Shown here: in pieces, positions 1-7,068 of the stretch
How positions within the stretch are numbered: position 1 is the first letter of the stretch
Layout: every line of letters begins with the position of its first letter
Source: Firmicutes bacterium UBA5486
GTDB lineage: Bacteria; Bacillota; UBA4882; UBA10575
Length of the DNA: 31,738 nucleotides
Assembly: GCA_002427045.1 (NCBI GenBank)
Contig: DIPO01000042.1
Coordinates: forward strand, 1 to 31,738
Direction of reading: 5' to 3'
The notes under the pieces: model-generated
What the model saw: only the letters and a program-made list of their open reading frames with translations
What the model was told of the DNA's origin: nothing
Databases searched by the model: none
Position numbers and translations under genes: made by a program

Positions 1-7
1 TATTAAA

Positions 8-123
8 GCTTTTTGCGTTGTGTCCTTTTTAAAAGGTCCCAACACAATATATAGTGTTGGGCTTGTATTAGGCTATCAATATATTGTGCAGGGACAGAAA
101 AAATCAATGACAACGCAAAAAGC
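8..123. repeat. Nested inverted-repeat element related to the window's MITE-like family
   Basis: A 14-bp perfect inverted repeat (8-21 gctttttgcgttgt against 110-123) encloses further palindromes: 38-45 with 54-61, and 43-52 (cacaatatat) with 79-88. The core 41-58 (aacacaatatatagtgtt) is identical to 12264-12281, and gctatcaatat at 72-82 recurs at 12330-12340 and, inverted, at 24353-24363. It is therefore a relative of the 153-bp elements elsewhere in the window. It lacks their inner gtaattgtct stem and their aaggaattgcataatt termini, which are replaced by an unrelated inverted repeat. It lies just downstream of yqeK on the minus strand. No gene is visible in 1-189; rsfS, which often follows yqeK, is not here. 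Confidence 0.7.
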
Positions 124-189
124 CCTACAAGACAATTCCCTCACAATAATATATTCACGATACTCATAGTTCGTAGCTTGTGAGCCTTT

Positions 190-762
190 TTAACTCAATG
201 AACCCGTCATTATTAGCTTATTCCGGGCTTCAATGGTATTAGGATGTAAAAGGCAACCAGAATTTAGAATATACATAATTTGTTGATCAAAAATATAGGA
301 TAAAGCTGAACATCTGTCTACAAAGGCAAGTTTCTTTGCAATGTCAGAAAAAATTAAACCTCTCCCCGGTTCTGCAAAATCAGCAATAAAAATAATTTGC
401 GATAAAATACTCATTTCTGGAGCACCAGTTACATGTAGGCTAATTGCTTGCAAAATATCCGGATCTAAAATTCCCCATTCCCTTTTGAGAATTTCTACTC
501 CTACTTTTCCATGAAGCAATACAGGTATCTGCTCTTCAATTTCTAAAACCGGTATTTGAAAATCATGAGCCAAGCTTAAAAGTTCTTGAGCTGGGAGTTC
601 TCTGGCCACATCATGTAAAAGTCCAGCTATACGCGGAGGTTCCGGAGGAATTTGATAAATTGGTGCAAGTTTAACAGCTAAATCCATAACTCCTAGAGAA
701 TGCTCAAATCTTTTAGGAGTTAACTGTGCTGACAATCTACTCTGTATTTTTTCGAGGTTCAT
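190..762 (-). CDS. yqeK: HD-domain Ap4A hydrolase YqeK
   Basis: Protein of 190 residues. It carries the HD-superfamily metal-binding pattern: H near the N-terminus (KRFEHSLGV), then the HD pair in GLLHDVAREL, a later H in LLHGKVG, and ISLHVTG with FIADFAEP near the C-terminal half. Family members hydrolyse diadenosine tetraphosphate symmetrically to ADP in the cytoplasm. I chose the ATG at 762: an upstream in-frame TTG at 774 exists, but the GGAGG at 769-773 sits just before the 762 ATG, so the ribosome binding site decides the start. In many Firmicutes yqeK follows nadD directly; here nadD lies upstream but a small RRM gene and about 320 bases of non-coding DNA intervene. Identification is firm; coupling to nadD in one transcript is uncertain because a hairpin lies between them. 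Confidence 0.93.
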   Translation of the reverse strand: MNLEKIQSRLSAQLTPKRFEHSLGVMDLAVKLAPIYQIPPEPPRIAGLLHDVARELPAQELLSLAHDFQIPVLEIEEQIPVLLHGKVGVEILKREWGILDPDILQAISLHVTGAPEMSILSQIIFIADFAEPGRGLIFSDIAKKLAFVDRCSALSYIFDQQIMYILNSGCLLHPNTIEARNKLIMTGSLS

Positions 763-858
763 TTTTACCTCCAAGTCAAAAAAGTAAGTTATATTTCTTT
801 TTCCACATTTTAATCTTTTTCCCTGCTGATATAAGATTTATTTACATAAATTAAGGAA

Positions 859-876
859 TGAGGGAAGTGCATAATT
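859..876. repeat. Solo terminus of the MITE-like family
   Basis: tgagggaagtgcataatt at 859-876 differs by one base from the left end of the element at 12229 (tgagggaattgcataatt). No matching right terminus was found nearby, so this is a remnant or a solo end. Confidence 0.45.
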
Positions 877-1059
877 GATTGCTTAACTATGGTTAACTGG
901 GGATCTTAGAACTCATGTTTCCACCCTTTAAGCAAAAGGTAAACTAAATATAAATTGCCAAAACCTAGATGCAAAATAAATACCCAGCTAAAATAGGAAT
1001 GTGGGAAAAAATAAGTTAGATAATTAAGCCTTCCCGTAAATAGAAACAATAAATGAAAC

Positions 1060-1079
1060 AGGGTGCAAATCTGCACCCT
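1060..1079 (-). terminator. Hairpin downstream of the RRM gene
   Basis: A perfect 8-bp stem (agggtgca with tgcaccct) and 4-base loop lies 7 bases after the RRM stop codon. The following minus-strand sequence (gtttcattta) is only moderately T-rich, so the terminator may be weak or act as a 3'-end stabiliser. Confidence 0.6.
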
Positions 1080-1086
1080 TACTTTG

Positions 1087-1344
1087 TTAATGTTCTGTGT
1101 TAAGTGGTTTTGCCTCATTAACTATGATTTCCCGCCCGCCTAACTCCCGTCCATTCATATTAGAAATAACTTTTTCCACATTTTCTTCGGGGATTTCAAT
1201 AAATCCAAAACCCTTTGACCGTCCGGTTGCTCGGTCTGTAATTACCCTGCTTGCTATTACTTCAGTAGAATCGGAGAAAAATTCAGCCAAATCTTTATCA
1301 GTTGTAGCCCAAGGGAGATTTCCGACATAAAGGGTTTTACTCAA
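1087..1344 (-). CDS. Small single-RRM RNA-binding protein
   Basis: Protein of 85 residues that is almost entirely one RNA recognition motif. RNP2 is visible as LYVGNL near the N-terminus and RNP1 as KGFGFIEI in the middle, with the typical ATGRSKGFGF approach. It resembles the stand-alone RRM proteins of cyanobacteria and some anaerobes, proposed to bind single-stranded RNA in the cytoplasm; its targets are unknown. The start is taken as TTG at 1344, because GAGGTG ends six bases upstream of it. The ATG at 1368 would add eight residues (MAGNEVNL) that cover the binding site. The gene is placed between nadD and yqeK, with a 183-base gap to nadD that contains a repeat remnant, and a hairpin just downstream. 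Confidence 0.9.
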   Translation of the reverse strand: MSKTLYVGNLPWATTDKDLAEFFSDSTEVIASRVITDRATGRSKGFGFIEIPEENVEKVISNMNGRELGGREIIVNEAKPLNTEH

Positions 1345-1487
1345 TAGATTCACCTCATTTCCGGCCATGAATCTTAATTGCGGCTCTTAATTTATTTTAC
1401 CCGTAGACCAAAATTTTATTGAAAGAAATAAGGGAAGCCAAAGAGTATTTTTTCAATTGACAATCCCCCTAATTAATAACTTTTATA

Positions 1488-1500
1488 TGAGGGAATTGCA
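1488..1500. repeat. Fragment of the MITE-like terminus
   Basis: tgagggaattgca matches the left end of the 12229 element for 13 bases and is followed by tcaagttagagatgcat instead of the usual continuation. It lies between nadD and the RRM gene. Probable remnant; short enough that chance is not excluded. Confidence 0.4.
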
Positions 1501-1527
1501 TCAAGTTAGAGATGCATACAAATTACC

Positions 1528-2133
1528 TTAAATATACAAGTTTCTTTCCATAATATAATTATAAACTTCTGTTGGTAATAAATAGCGAATAGATTTCCCC
1601 TGCTTTAATCTTTCTCTAATTTCTGAAGAGGAAGTACCCACTGTTAAGTTCCTAAAAAAAACAATCCCCTGACTCTTCATAGACTGGTCTTCATATTCTT
1701 GAAGAAGTGGCGGTAGAGTCCTTTCAAAGCCAGGACGGGCACCCACTCCAATCCGTGCAAGTTGAAGAATCTCATGAAATTGATGCCAATATACTAATTC
1801 ATCCAATGAATCCTGGCCCATTAATAAATAAAGCCTATATTCAGGAAAAACCTTACGAAAAAATAGTAAAGTATCAATCGTGTATGATGGAGGCTTCCTT
1901 TCTAATTCCACCTTAGAATAGGTAAAATACTGATTACCCTCTATAGCTCTTTGAATCATATGTAAGCGATCTTCACCTGTTACTAAAGGAAGATGTCCTT
2001 TTAATGGCGACTGCAAAGCAGGAACAAAAATAACTTTTTCTAGTCCCAATTCTTCGCGGGCTGATTCCGCCAATATAAGATGGCCTATATGAATGGGATC
2101 AAAACTTCCACCATAAATTCCAATTGATTTCAT
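1528..2133 (-). CDS. nadD: Nicotinate-mononucleotide adenylyltransferase
   Basis: Protein of 201 residues. The nucleotidyltransferase signature GGSFDPIHIGHL lies at residues 9-20, PSYTIDTL at about residues 82-89, and the ISSSEIR-type motif appears as TSSSEIRERL near residue 170. NadD transfers AMP from ATP to nicotinate mononucleotide to form deamido-NAD in cytoplasmic NAD synthesis. Length is typical. Its ATG overlaps the proA stop codon (ATGA-type, four bases shared), so it is translationally coupled to proA and belongs to the proB-proA-nadD transcript. Confidence 0.97.
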   Translation of the reverse strand: MKSIGIYGGSFDPIHIGHLILAESAREELGLEKVIFVPALQSPLKGHLPLVTGEDRLHMIQRAIEGNQYFTYSKVELERKPPSYTIDTLLFFRKVFPEYRLYLLMGQDSLDELVYWHQFHEILQLARIGVGARPGFERTLPPLLQEYEDQSMKSQGIVFFRNLTVGTSSSEIRERLKQGKSIRYLLPTEVYNYIMERNLYI

Positions 2134-3389
2134 TTTCGAATCTGTCCATTTCCATAAATTATATATTTTAAAGTAGTCAAAGCTTCAAGTCCCATCGGTC
2201 CTCTAGCATGAAGTTTTTGCGTGGAAATTCCCAGTTCTGCTCCCAGACCAAATTGATATCCATCTGTAAAACGGGTAGAAGCATTAACATAGACGGCGGC
2301 AGCATCTACTGCATGTAAAAAATTACGGGCATTATTATAATCAGTAGTCAAAATACTCTCCGAATGTTGTGTCCCATATTTTGCTATATGAGATAAGGCT
2401 TCCTCTAAATCAGAAACTACTTTAATGGCTAAAATCAGGTCTAGATATTCAGTAGACCAATCTTCTTCGGCTGCCTCTTTAGCCCAAGGAATATACTTCC
2501 GGACTTGCTGACAACCACGGATCTCTACTCCTGCTGCTTTTAAGTCTTCTCCTAAAAAAGGCAAGATCTTAGGAGCAATTTCCTGATGAATCAACAAAGT
2601 TTCTACAGCATTACATACAGAAGGCCTTTGAACTTTCGCATTTATAATAATCTGCCGGGAACTCTCTATCTCTGCGGAACTATCAATAAAAATATGACAG
2701 TTTCCAACACCAGTTTCAATCACTGGAACCGTAGAATTATTAATTACGGTTTTAATCAACCCTGCTCCACCCCGGGGAATTAATAAATCCAGATACTGAT
2801 TCATTTTCATTAAGGCCATTACCGCTTCCCGTTCCGGAATATCTACTAATTGAATAGCATCAACCGGTACATCTGAATCAGTAAGCGCTTCCCGGAGAAT
2901 CTTAACCAAAGTCTTATTAGTTTGTAGAGCTTCAGAACCACCACGTAAGATAATGGCATTTCCTGTTTTTATACTTAGCCCAACTGCATCAACCGTAACA
3001 TTCGGCCGTGATTCATAGATAATAGCTACAACTCCCAAAGGAACTCTAACCTGGCCAATTTCTAAACCATTAGGGCGACGCCACATCTTTACTACATTAC
3101 CAATTGGATCTGCCAATTTTACCAACTCGCGAAGGCCATCAGCCATACTATAAACTCTTTCCTCATTTAAAGAGAGTCTTTCAATTAAACTAGACTTAAT
3201 CCCCATCTCTTTAGCTCTCTTGAGATCTTCTTTATTAACTTCTAAAATAATTTCCACTTTTTCTTCCAAGGCTGCAGCCATTTGAAGCAAAGCCTCATTT
3301 TTAGCATCACTATCAAGTCTTGCCATACAAGTAGTAGTTTTTTTAGCATTTTTCCCAAGTTCAAAAATGTATTCGTTAATTGAGCTCAT
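2130..3389 (-). CDS. proA: Gamma-glutamyl phosphate reductase
   Basis: Protein of 419 residues, the usual ProA length. It belongs to the aldehyde dehydrogenase superfamily and reduces gamma-glutamyl phosphate with NADPH to glutamate semialdehyde, the second step of proline synthesis. Visible motifs: PLGVVAIIYESRPNVTVD at about 117-134, a Gly-rich IPRGGAGLI segment near 204-212, and the catalytic Cys259 in QRPSVCNAVETLL. The C-terminal part carries GPMGLEALTT, also typical. It starts 14 bases after the proB stop, with a GGGGG-type binding site, and overlaps nadD. Confidence 0.98.
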   Translation of the reverse strand: MSSINEYIFELGKNAKKTTTCMARLDSDAKNEALLQMAAALEEKVEIILEVNKEDLKRAKEMGIKSSLIERLSLNEERVYSMADGLRELVKLADPIGNVVKMWRRPNGLEIGQVRVPLGVVAIIYESRPNVTVDAVGLSIKTGNAIILRGGSEALQTNKTLVKILREALTDSDVPVDAIQLVDIPEREAVMALMKMNQYLDLLIPRGGAGLIKTVINNSTVPVIETGVGNCHIFIDSSAEIESSRQIIINAKVQRPSVCNAVETLLIHQEIAPKILPFLGEDLKAAGVEIRGCQQVRKYIPWAKEAAEEDWSTEYLDLILAIKVVSDLEEALSHIAKYGTQHSESILTTDYNNARNFLHAVDAAAVYVNASTRFTDGYQFGLGAELGISTQKLHARGPMGLEALTTLKYIIYGNGQIRK

Positions 3390-3403
3390 ATTTGTACCCC
3401 CTC

Positions 3404-4543
3404 TTAATCCATACAGACCATATTATTTCTATGAATTACCTCTTCATAGGTTTTATACCCAAGAATATTTGGAAGATTAGCAGTATTTGCACCCTTAATT
3501 TTTTTAATCTCCTCAGAACCAAAATTACTTAACCCTCTAGCAATCTCCTTCCCTGAATCATCCAAAACCCTGATTAGATCTCCAACCTCGAATCTACCTT
3601 GAACACTGGTTACTCCTGATGGAAGCAAGCTTTTTTTAAATTGAAGAAGAGCTGTTACCGCTCCTGAATCAATACGTACCTCTCCTTGAGGTTGCCCAGC
3701 AAAAGCAATCCATCTTTCTCTTTGAACTAAAGCCTCTGAATTAGGGTGAAATAGTGTACCTATCATTTCACCTTCAATAATTTTAGTAAGAACATCCGGC
3801 TCTTCACCAGAAGCTAGCATCATCATAATACCAGATCTGGTAGCGATCCTGGCTGCTTCAAGTTTAGTTACCATTCCACCCGTTCCTCTCTGGGTTCCAG
3901 CCTCCCCGGCAGCTGCCCAAATAGCAGAAGAGAGTTCCCTTACCTCAGGAATAAGTTTAGCCTTTTCATCCTTTCTCGGATCCTCAGTAAATAAACCATC
4001 AATATCAGATAATAAGATTAAAAGATCAGCTCCAATTAAACCAGCAACTAGTGCAGCTAAAGTATCATTATCCCCAAAACGTAGTTGGAGTTCTTCCGTG
4101 GCAATCGTATCATTCTCATTAATAATGGGGATTGCCCGATACTCATTGACTAACATTAGAAGAGTATTACGAGCATTTAAATAACGACGCCGGTTACTCA
4201 TATCTTCCCTAGTTAGTAAGATCTGAGCAGTAGTTAGACCATATTCGGAAAAAAACTTCGTATAGACCTGCATTAATAGACCCTGACCAATAGCAGCTAC
4301 TGCTTGCCGTTCAGGAATTGTCCCCGGTTTTTTCTTTAATCCTAATCGTCCAACACCAGCACCCACTGCCCCAGAAGTAACAAGTATAACTTCTCTTCCT
4401 GAATTATGTAAATCTGCTATTTGGCGGACAAGTTTTTCTAGATGCTTTAGATTTAAATGGCCTGAAGGATAAGTTAAAGTGCTAGTACCAACCTTTACTA
4501 CAATTCTCTTGGCCGCTTTTAAACCGGATCTATTTTCTAACAA
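3404..4543 (-). CDS. proB: Glutamate 5-kinase
   Basis: Protein of 379 residues from the chosen TTG start. The amino-acid kinase domain (KRIVVKVGTSTLT, VTSGAVGAG, INENDT, FGDNDTLAA, LLSDIDGLFTEDPR, GTGGMVTKLEAA) is followed by a C-terminal PUA domain. It phosphorylates glutamate for proline synthesis and is usually feedback-inhibited by proline. An ATG at 4585 would add 14 residues (starting MGSTSGEL), but it has no ribosome binding site. The TTG at 4543 has GGGGGG five bases upstream and gives the family-like N-terminus, so I prefer it. First gene of proB-proA-nadD. The leader contains a repeat; I found no clear T-box motif. Confidence 0.94.
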   Translation of the reverse strand: MLENRSGLKAAKRIVVKVGTSTLTYPSGHLNLKHLEKLVRQIADLHNSGREVILVTSGAVGAGVGRLGLKKKPGTIPERQAVAAIGQGLLMQVYTKFFSEYGLTTAQILLTREDMSNRRRYLNARNTLLMLVNEYRAIPIINENDTIATEELQLRFGDNDTLAALVAGLIGADLLILLSDIDGLFTEDPRKDEKAKLIPEVRELSSAIWAAAGEAGTQRGTGGMVTKLEAARIATRSGIMMMLASGEEPDVLTKIIEGEMIGTLFHPNSEALVQRERWIAFAGQPQGEVRIDSGAVTALLQFKKSLLPSGVTSVQGRFEVGDLIRVLDDSGKEIARGLSNFGSEEIKKIKGANTANLPNILGYKTYEEVIHRNNMVCMD

Positions 4544-4594
4544 TATTACCCCCCACTTTCCAAGTTCGCCACTAGTGCTACCCATCGATTTTGT

Positions 4595-4632
4595 AACTCG
4601 TCACTTGTGTTGAATAAACCTTTGTAAGCTAT
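4595..4632. repeat. Family-B repeat, partial copy in the proB leader
   Basis: aactcgtcacttgtgttgaa followed by cctttgtaagctat is a near copy of 4913-4952 (aactcgtcgctcgtgttgaa, then gcctttgtaagctat), with a small indel between the blocks. The sequence beyond (to about 4660) is a degraded version of the hairpin seen in the other copy. Confidence 0.65.
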
Positions 4633-4773
4633 TTCCAGAGAAAAGCCCTCTTTTCATCATTCATCTGTGCAGGCGGTAGCCAACATAAGCAACTTAATTT
4701 ATCGACTCATCTGGTTTTTTTTAGATCACTTCGTGATGTCTGTATGTAGCCAGCATGAGCGAGTATTTCCTAA

Positions 4774-4779
4774 ATTATA
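4774..4779 (-). promoter_or_regulatory. Possible -10 box for proB-proA-nadD
   Basis: On the minus strand TATAAT occurs here, placed between the upstream terminator and proB. No good -35 hexamer lies at the right distance. A start near 4767 would give a leader of about 220 bases that includes the family-B repeat. Confidence 0.3.
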
Positions 4780-4820
4780 CTACAAAGTTTCAGCTTTGAC
4801 ATCCTAAACACCTTTAAATT

Positions 4821-4851
4821 AAAATGGCACTGAAAATAACAGTGCCATTTT
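4821..4851 (-). terminator. Intrinsic terminator after the obg transcript
   Basis: A perfect 11-bp stem (aaaatggcact with agtgccatttt) and 9-base loop. The A/T ends give a T-tract in either direction. Placed about 180 bases downstream of the small Cys-rich gene and upstream of proB, it separates the two minus-strand transcripts. Confidence 0.85.
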
Positions 4852-4912
4852 AGAGAATTAAATAATTATCAAATGATATGCGACCAGCGACTACCTAGAA
4901 AATACATCTCGA

Positions 4913-5004
4913 AACTCGTCGCTCGTGTTGAATAGCAGCCTTTGTAAGCTATAGATGAAAGTTGTATTTTCATCCTTTCGCTTGCCCCAGCTTGCTGGGG
5001 TGGG
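4913..5004. repeat. Family-B repeat, fuller copy with GC-rich hairpin
   Basis: Contains the 40-base block shared with 4595-4632, then a gatgaaa ... tttcatc hairpin (about 4954-4973), then a strong ccccagc-tt-gctgggg hairpin (4985-5000). The segment 4961-5004 is shared with 12163-12207, where the same stem carries an aaa loop. The stem is conserved while the loop changes, as in REP-like or structured repeats. Confidence 0.7.
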
Positions 5005-5030
5005 TGACTACCTAGATGATATATTAGGCA

Positions 5031-5222
5031 TTAGCTTATTTTAAGATCTTCCCGTTCTTTGCGTTGCTGACGCCGATGAAACTCATATTTTGGATCTCCT
5101 TTTTTCCAACGAGTCTCTCGTTCTCGGATTATAGTTTTTTCTCTAATAATAAATTCATTTTTTGCTGGGCAGAAAAAGACGTCTTTATCATCTTTACAAT
5201 TCCCGCAATCCAAGCAGGACAT
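5031..5222 (-). CDS. Small Cys-rich hypothetical protein downstream of Obg
   Basis: Protein of 63 residues beginning MSCLDCGNCK. Four cysteines near the N-terminus (CLDCGNC then FFCPAKN) could bind a metal as a small zinc ribbon; the C-terminal half is highly charged and Arg/Lys/Glu-rich (RERETRWKKG ... RRQQRKEREDL), which suits nucleic-acid or ribosome binding. The start at 5222 is chosen because GGGAGG lies nine bases upstream. A longer frame to 5288 would start inside obg without support. The stop of obg is only 28 bases upstream, so the two are co-transcribed. I do not recognise the family; ribosome-associated function is inference only. Confidence 0.75.
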   Translation of the reverse strand: MSCLDCGNCKDDKDVFFCPAKNEFIIREKTIIRERETRWKKGDPKYEFHRRQQRKEREDLKIS

Positions 5223-5250
5223 TCCATACAACCTCCCAAACATTAATTTG

Positions 5251-6519
5251 CTAAAAATCTTCTGTTTCAAAATGAAATTCGTAATCACCGATATGAACCA
5301 GATCTCCTTCTTTAATACCGGCTTCCTCTAAGGCTTTCAATACTCCCCACTGTTTTAACAACTTATCAAGACGGATTAAGGCTTCCTCGTGGGCAAGATT
5401 GAAACGCATTACTTTTTTAATTAATCCCTCCCCTTCTATACGATAAGAACCCGAACCTTCATTAATTACTTGAAAATCAAATTCGCTCTTATTAAGTACA
5501 GGTTTATCATTATCTACCAGGTTGAAATCGGGAATTTTGGGTATTTTATCTAATTTAGCAGCAATACCATATAATAATTCTCTTACATTTTCACCAGTTA
5601 CGGCCGAAATACAATGAACTTCGTACCCCTGCCCGGAAATATTTTTTATAAAGTCCTCACGTTTCCCCAGATCACTAAGCAAATCAATTTTTGTTCCAAC
5701 TACAATCTGTTCTTTTTTTACTAATTCACTATTGTACTTTTCCAATTCTGTATTTATCTCGGCAAAAGCCTTTACGGGGTCAGGATCTGATAGATCAACC
5801 AAATGAAGAAGGAGACGCGTCCTTTCTATATGCTTTAAAAAATCAAAACCTAATCCCACACCTTGATGAGCACCTTTAATTAACCCCGGTATATCAGCTA
5901 CTACAAAACTACGATTATCAATCTCTACTACACCCAAAATCGGATTTAAAGTAGTAAAAGGATAGGAAGCAACCTTTGGCCGGGCGGCAGAGATTACTGA
6001 AAGTAAAGTAGATTTACCGGCATTTGGATAACCTAGTAAACCAACATCAGCTAGTACCTTCAATTCTAATAATAAAATAGCTTCTTCTCCAGCTTCACCC
6101 TTCTCAGCAAATCTCGGTACCTGATGAGTGGAGCTCACAAACCTCGAATTACCCCGACCGCCAATTCCACCTTTGGCAACCAGGCACTTTTCTCCATGTT
6201 CAACTAAATCAGCAATCACTTGATCCTCTTTACGAACAATAGTACCGATTGGAACCTTAATAACTAAATCTTCCCCTTTTTTACCAAAACATTTTTTCCC
6301 CCGGCCGTTTTCTCCGGATTTAGCCTTAAACATGTTTTTCTGGCGTAAGTGGCTCAGAGTAGTATAACCTTCATCAACCTGTAAAAAGATACTACCGCCA
6401 TCTCCTCCGTCACCCCCATCAGGGCCACCTTTAGGCACAAACTTTTCACGACGGAAACTAACAGCACCATCGCCGCCTTTACCAGCAACTACCTTAATAG
6501 TTATTTCATCAATAAACAT
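5251..6519 (-). CDS. obg: GTPase Obg (ribosome assembly)
   Basis: Protein of 422 residues with the full three-domain layout. The Gly-rich Obg fold occupies about 1-159 (GGPDGGDGGDGGS near 31-43), the G domain follows with G1 GYPNAGKS at 163-170, G3 DIPG at 209-212 and a G4 of TKID type near 276, and a C-terminal OCT domain fills about 340-422. Obg acts in 50S assembly and the stress and sporulation response. The ATG at 6519 has GGGAGA five bases upstream. In Bacillus spo0B precedes obg; here a terminator and about 250 bases separate it from rpmA, and spo0B is absent, as in Clostridia. Confidence 0.97.
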   Translation of the reverse strand: MFIDEITIKVVAGKGGDGAVSFRREKFVPKGGPDGGDGGDGGSIFLQVDEGYTTLSHLRQKNMFKAKSGENGRGKKCFGKKGEDLVIKVPIGTIVRKEDQVIADLVEHGEKCLVAKGGIGGRGNSRFVSSTHQVPRFAEKGEAGEEAILLLELKVLADVGLLGYPNAGKSTLLSVISAARPKVASYPFTTLNPILGVVEIDNRSFVVADIPGLIKGAHQGVGLGFDFLKHIERTRLLLHLVDLSDPDPVKAFAEINTELEKYNSELVKKEQIVVGTKIDLLSDLGKREDFIKNISGQGYEVHCISAVTGENVRELLYGIAAKLDKIPKIPDFNLVDNDKPVLNKSEFDFQVINEGSGSYRIEGEGLIKKVMRFNLAHEEALIRLDKLLKQWGVLKALEEAGIKEGDLVHIGDYEFHFETEDF

Positions 6520-6749
6520 TAATATCTCCCAAATTAGTTTTTAAGTTTTCTTTATGTTAATAGATTATAAAAATAAATCTTCCCGGTTCTTTCATAACTG
6601 GAGGGAATTAATATTTTTCTTAGTTATTCAGCTTTGTACATATTATTCTACAGGTACTAAAGATTATCCTTTCTTAAAAGATGATACCGGTAGATAAATT
6701 TCTACAAAATTTAAAATAAACATAGGAAGTTTTAAATAAAGTATAGAGT

Positions 6750-6772
6750 AAAAAACCGCCTTACTGGCGGTT
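6750..6772 (-). terminator. Intrinsic terminator of rplU-prp-rpmA
   Basis: On the minus strand aaccgcc-agtaa-ggcggtt is followed by a run of T (the six A at 6750-6755 on the plus strand). It lies 5 bases beyond the rpmA stop codon. The 7-bp stem is GC-rich with a classic U-tract. Confidence 0.9.
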
Positions 6773-6777
6773 AAGAA

Positions 6778-7068
6778 TTAAACATTAGCTACTGGTTGAG
6801 AATAGACACTAACCTTCCTATCTTTTTTACCTTTTCTTTCATACGCTACATAACCATCGATTAAGGCAAAAAGGGTGTCATCTTTACCAATCCCTACATT
6901 ATTACCAGGGTGTAATCTAGTTCCCCGTTGACGCACAAGTATACTTCCGGCCCGTACCTGTTGCCCGGCAAATCTTTTAACTCCAAGTCGCTGTGCTTGA
7001 CTATCACGACCGTTTTTTGTACTACCTACTCCCTTTTTCGTAGCAAAAAATTGTAAATCAAACCTCAT
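6778..7068 (-). CDS. rpmA: Large-subunit ribosomal protein L27 (bL27), Prp-type precursor
   Basis: Protein of 96 residues beginning MRFDLQFFATKKGVGSTKNG. The N-terminal extension ending LQFF before ATKKG is the Firmicute-type leader removed by the protease Prp; cleavage after the two Phe exposes the mature N-terminus that reaches the peptidyl-transferase centre. The protease gene is directly upstream. The start at 7068 is set by homology and by the GGTGGGG upstream; an ATG at 7122 would lie inside prp and add 18 foreign residues. It overlaps prp by 11 bases and is followed by a strong terminator. Confidence 0.97.
   Translation of the reverse strand: MRFDLQFFATKKGVGSTKNGRDSQAQRLGVKRFAGQQVRAGSILVRQRGTRLHPGNNVGIGKDDTLFALIDGYVAYERKGKKDRKVSVYSQPVANV

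Larger units (their letters stand above)
763..1086. other. Intergenic stretch between the RRM gene and yqeK
   Basis: This 324-base stretch holds a hairpin at 1060-1079 directly after the RRM gene and a copy of the repeat-family terminus at 859-876. A 70-codon minus-strand frame (906-1118) reads through it, but its only ATG lies inside the RRM gene, it runs through the hairpin, and no ribosome binding site supports an internal start. I see no convincing gene. The yqeK promoter may lie here but I could not place it. Confidence 0.5.
4544..5030. other. Intergenic region with two repeat copies, a terminator and the probable proB promoter
   Basis: This 487-base stretch has no plausible gene. In minus-strand order it holds the family-B repeat with a GC hairpin (4913-5004), the terminator of the obg transcript (4821-4851), a probable -10 box (4774-4779) and a second, partial family-B copy (4595-4632) that would sit in the proB leader. 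Shorter direct repeats are also visible: gactacctaga at about 4890 and 5007, and gtagccagcatgagc near 4746 resembling gtagccaacataagc near 4676. On the minus strand the leader contains gggtagcactagtgg just before proB; it is only loosely like the T-box core, and I do not call a T-box. Confidence 0.6.

Noticed and set aside
906..1118. Minus-strand 70-codon frame with hydrophobic, Trp-containing sequence downstream of the RRM gene
   Set aside because: It starts inside the RRM gene, runs through the terminator hairpin and has no ribosome binding site or later ATG; the hydrophobic composition is expected from AT-rich DNA. It could be a remnant of a small membrane protein, but nothing supports that.
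1097..1330. 77-codon plus-strand frame
   Set aside because: Antisense to the RRM gene, which has clear RNP motifs in the other strand.
4544..4770. Proline T-box in the proB leader
   Set aside because: proBA genes of Firmicutes are often T-box controlled, and gggtagcactagtgg on the minus strand is loosely similar to the T-box core, but it does not match GGGTGG-ACCGCG, and no antiterminator/terminator pair is visible.
6520..6749. obg promoter
   Set aside because: A TATAAT lies on the minus strand at 6564-6569, but no acceptable -35 is at the proper distance, so I did not list it.
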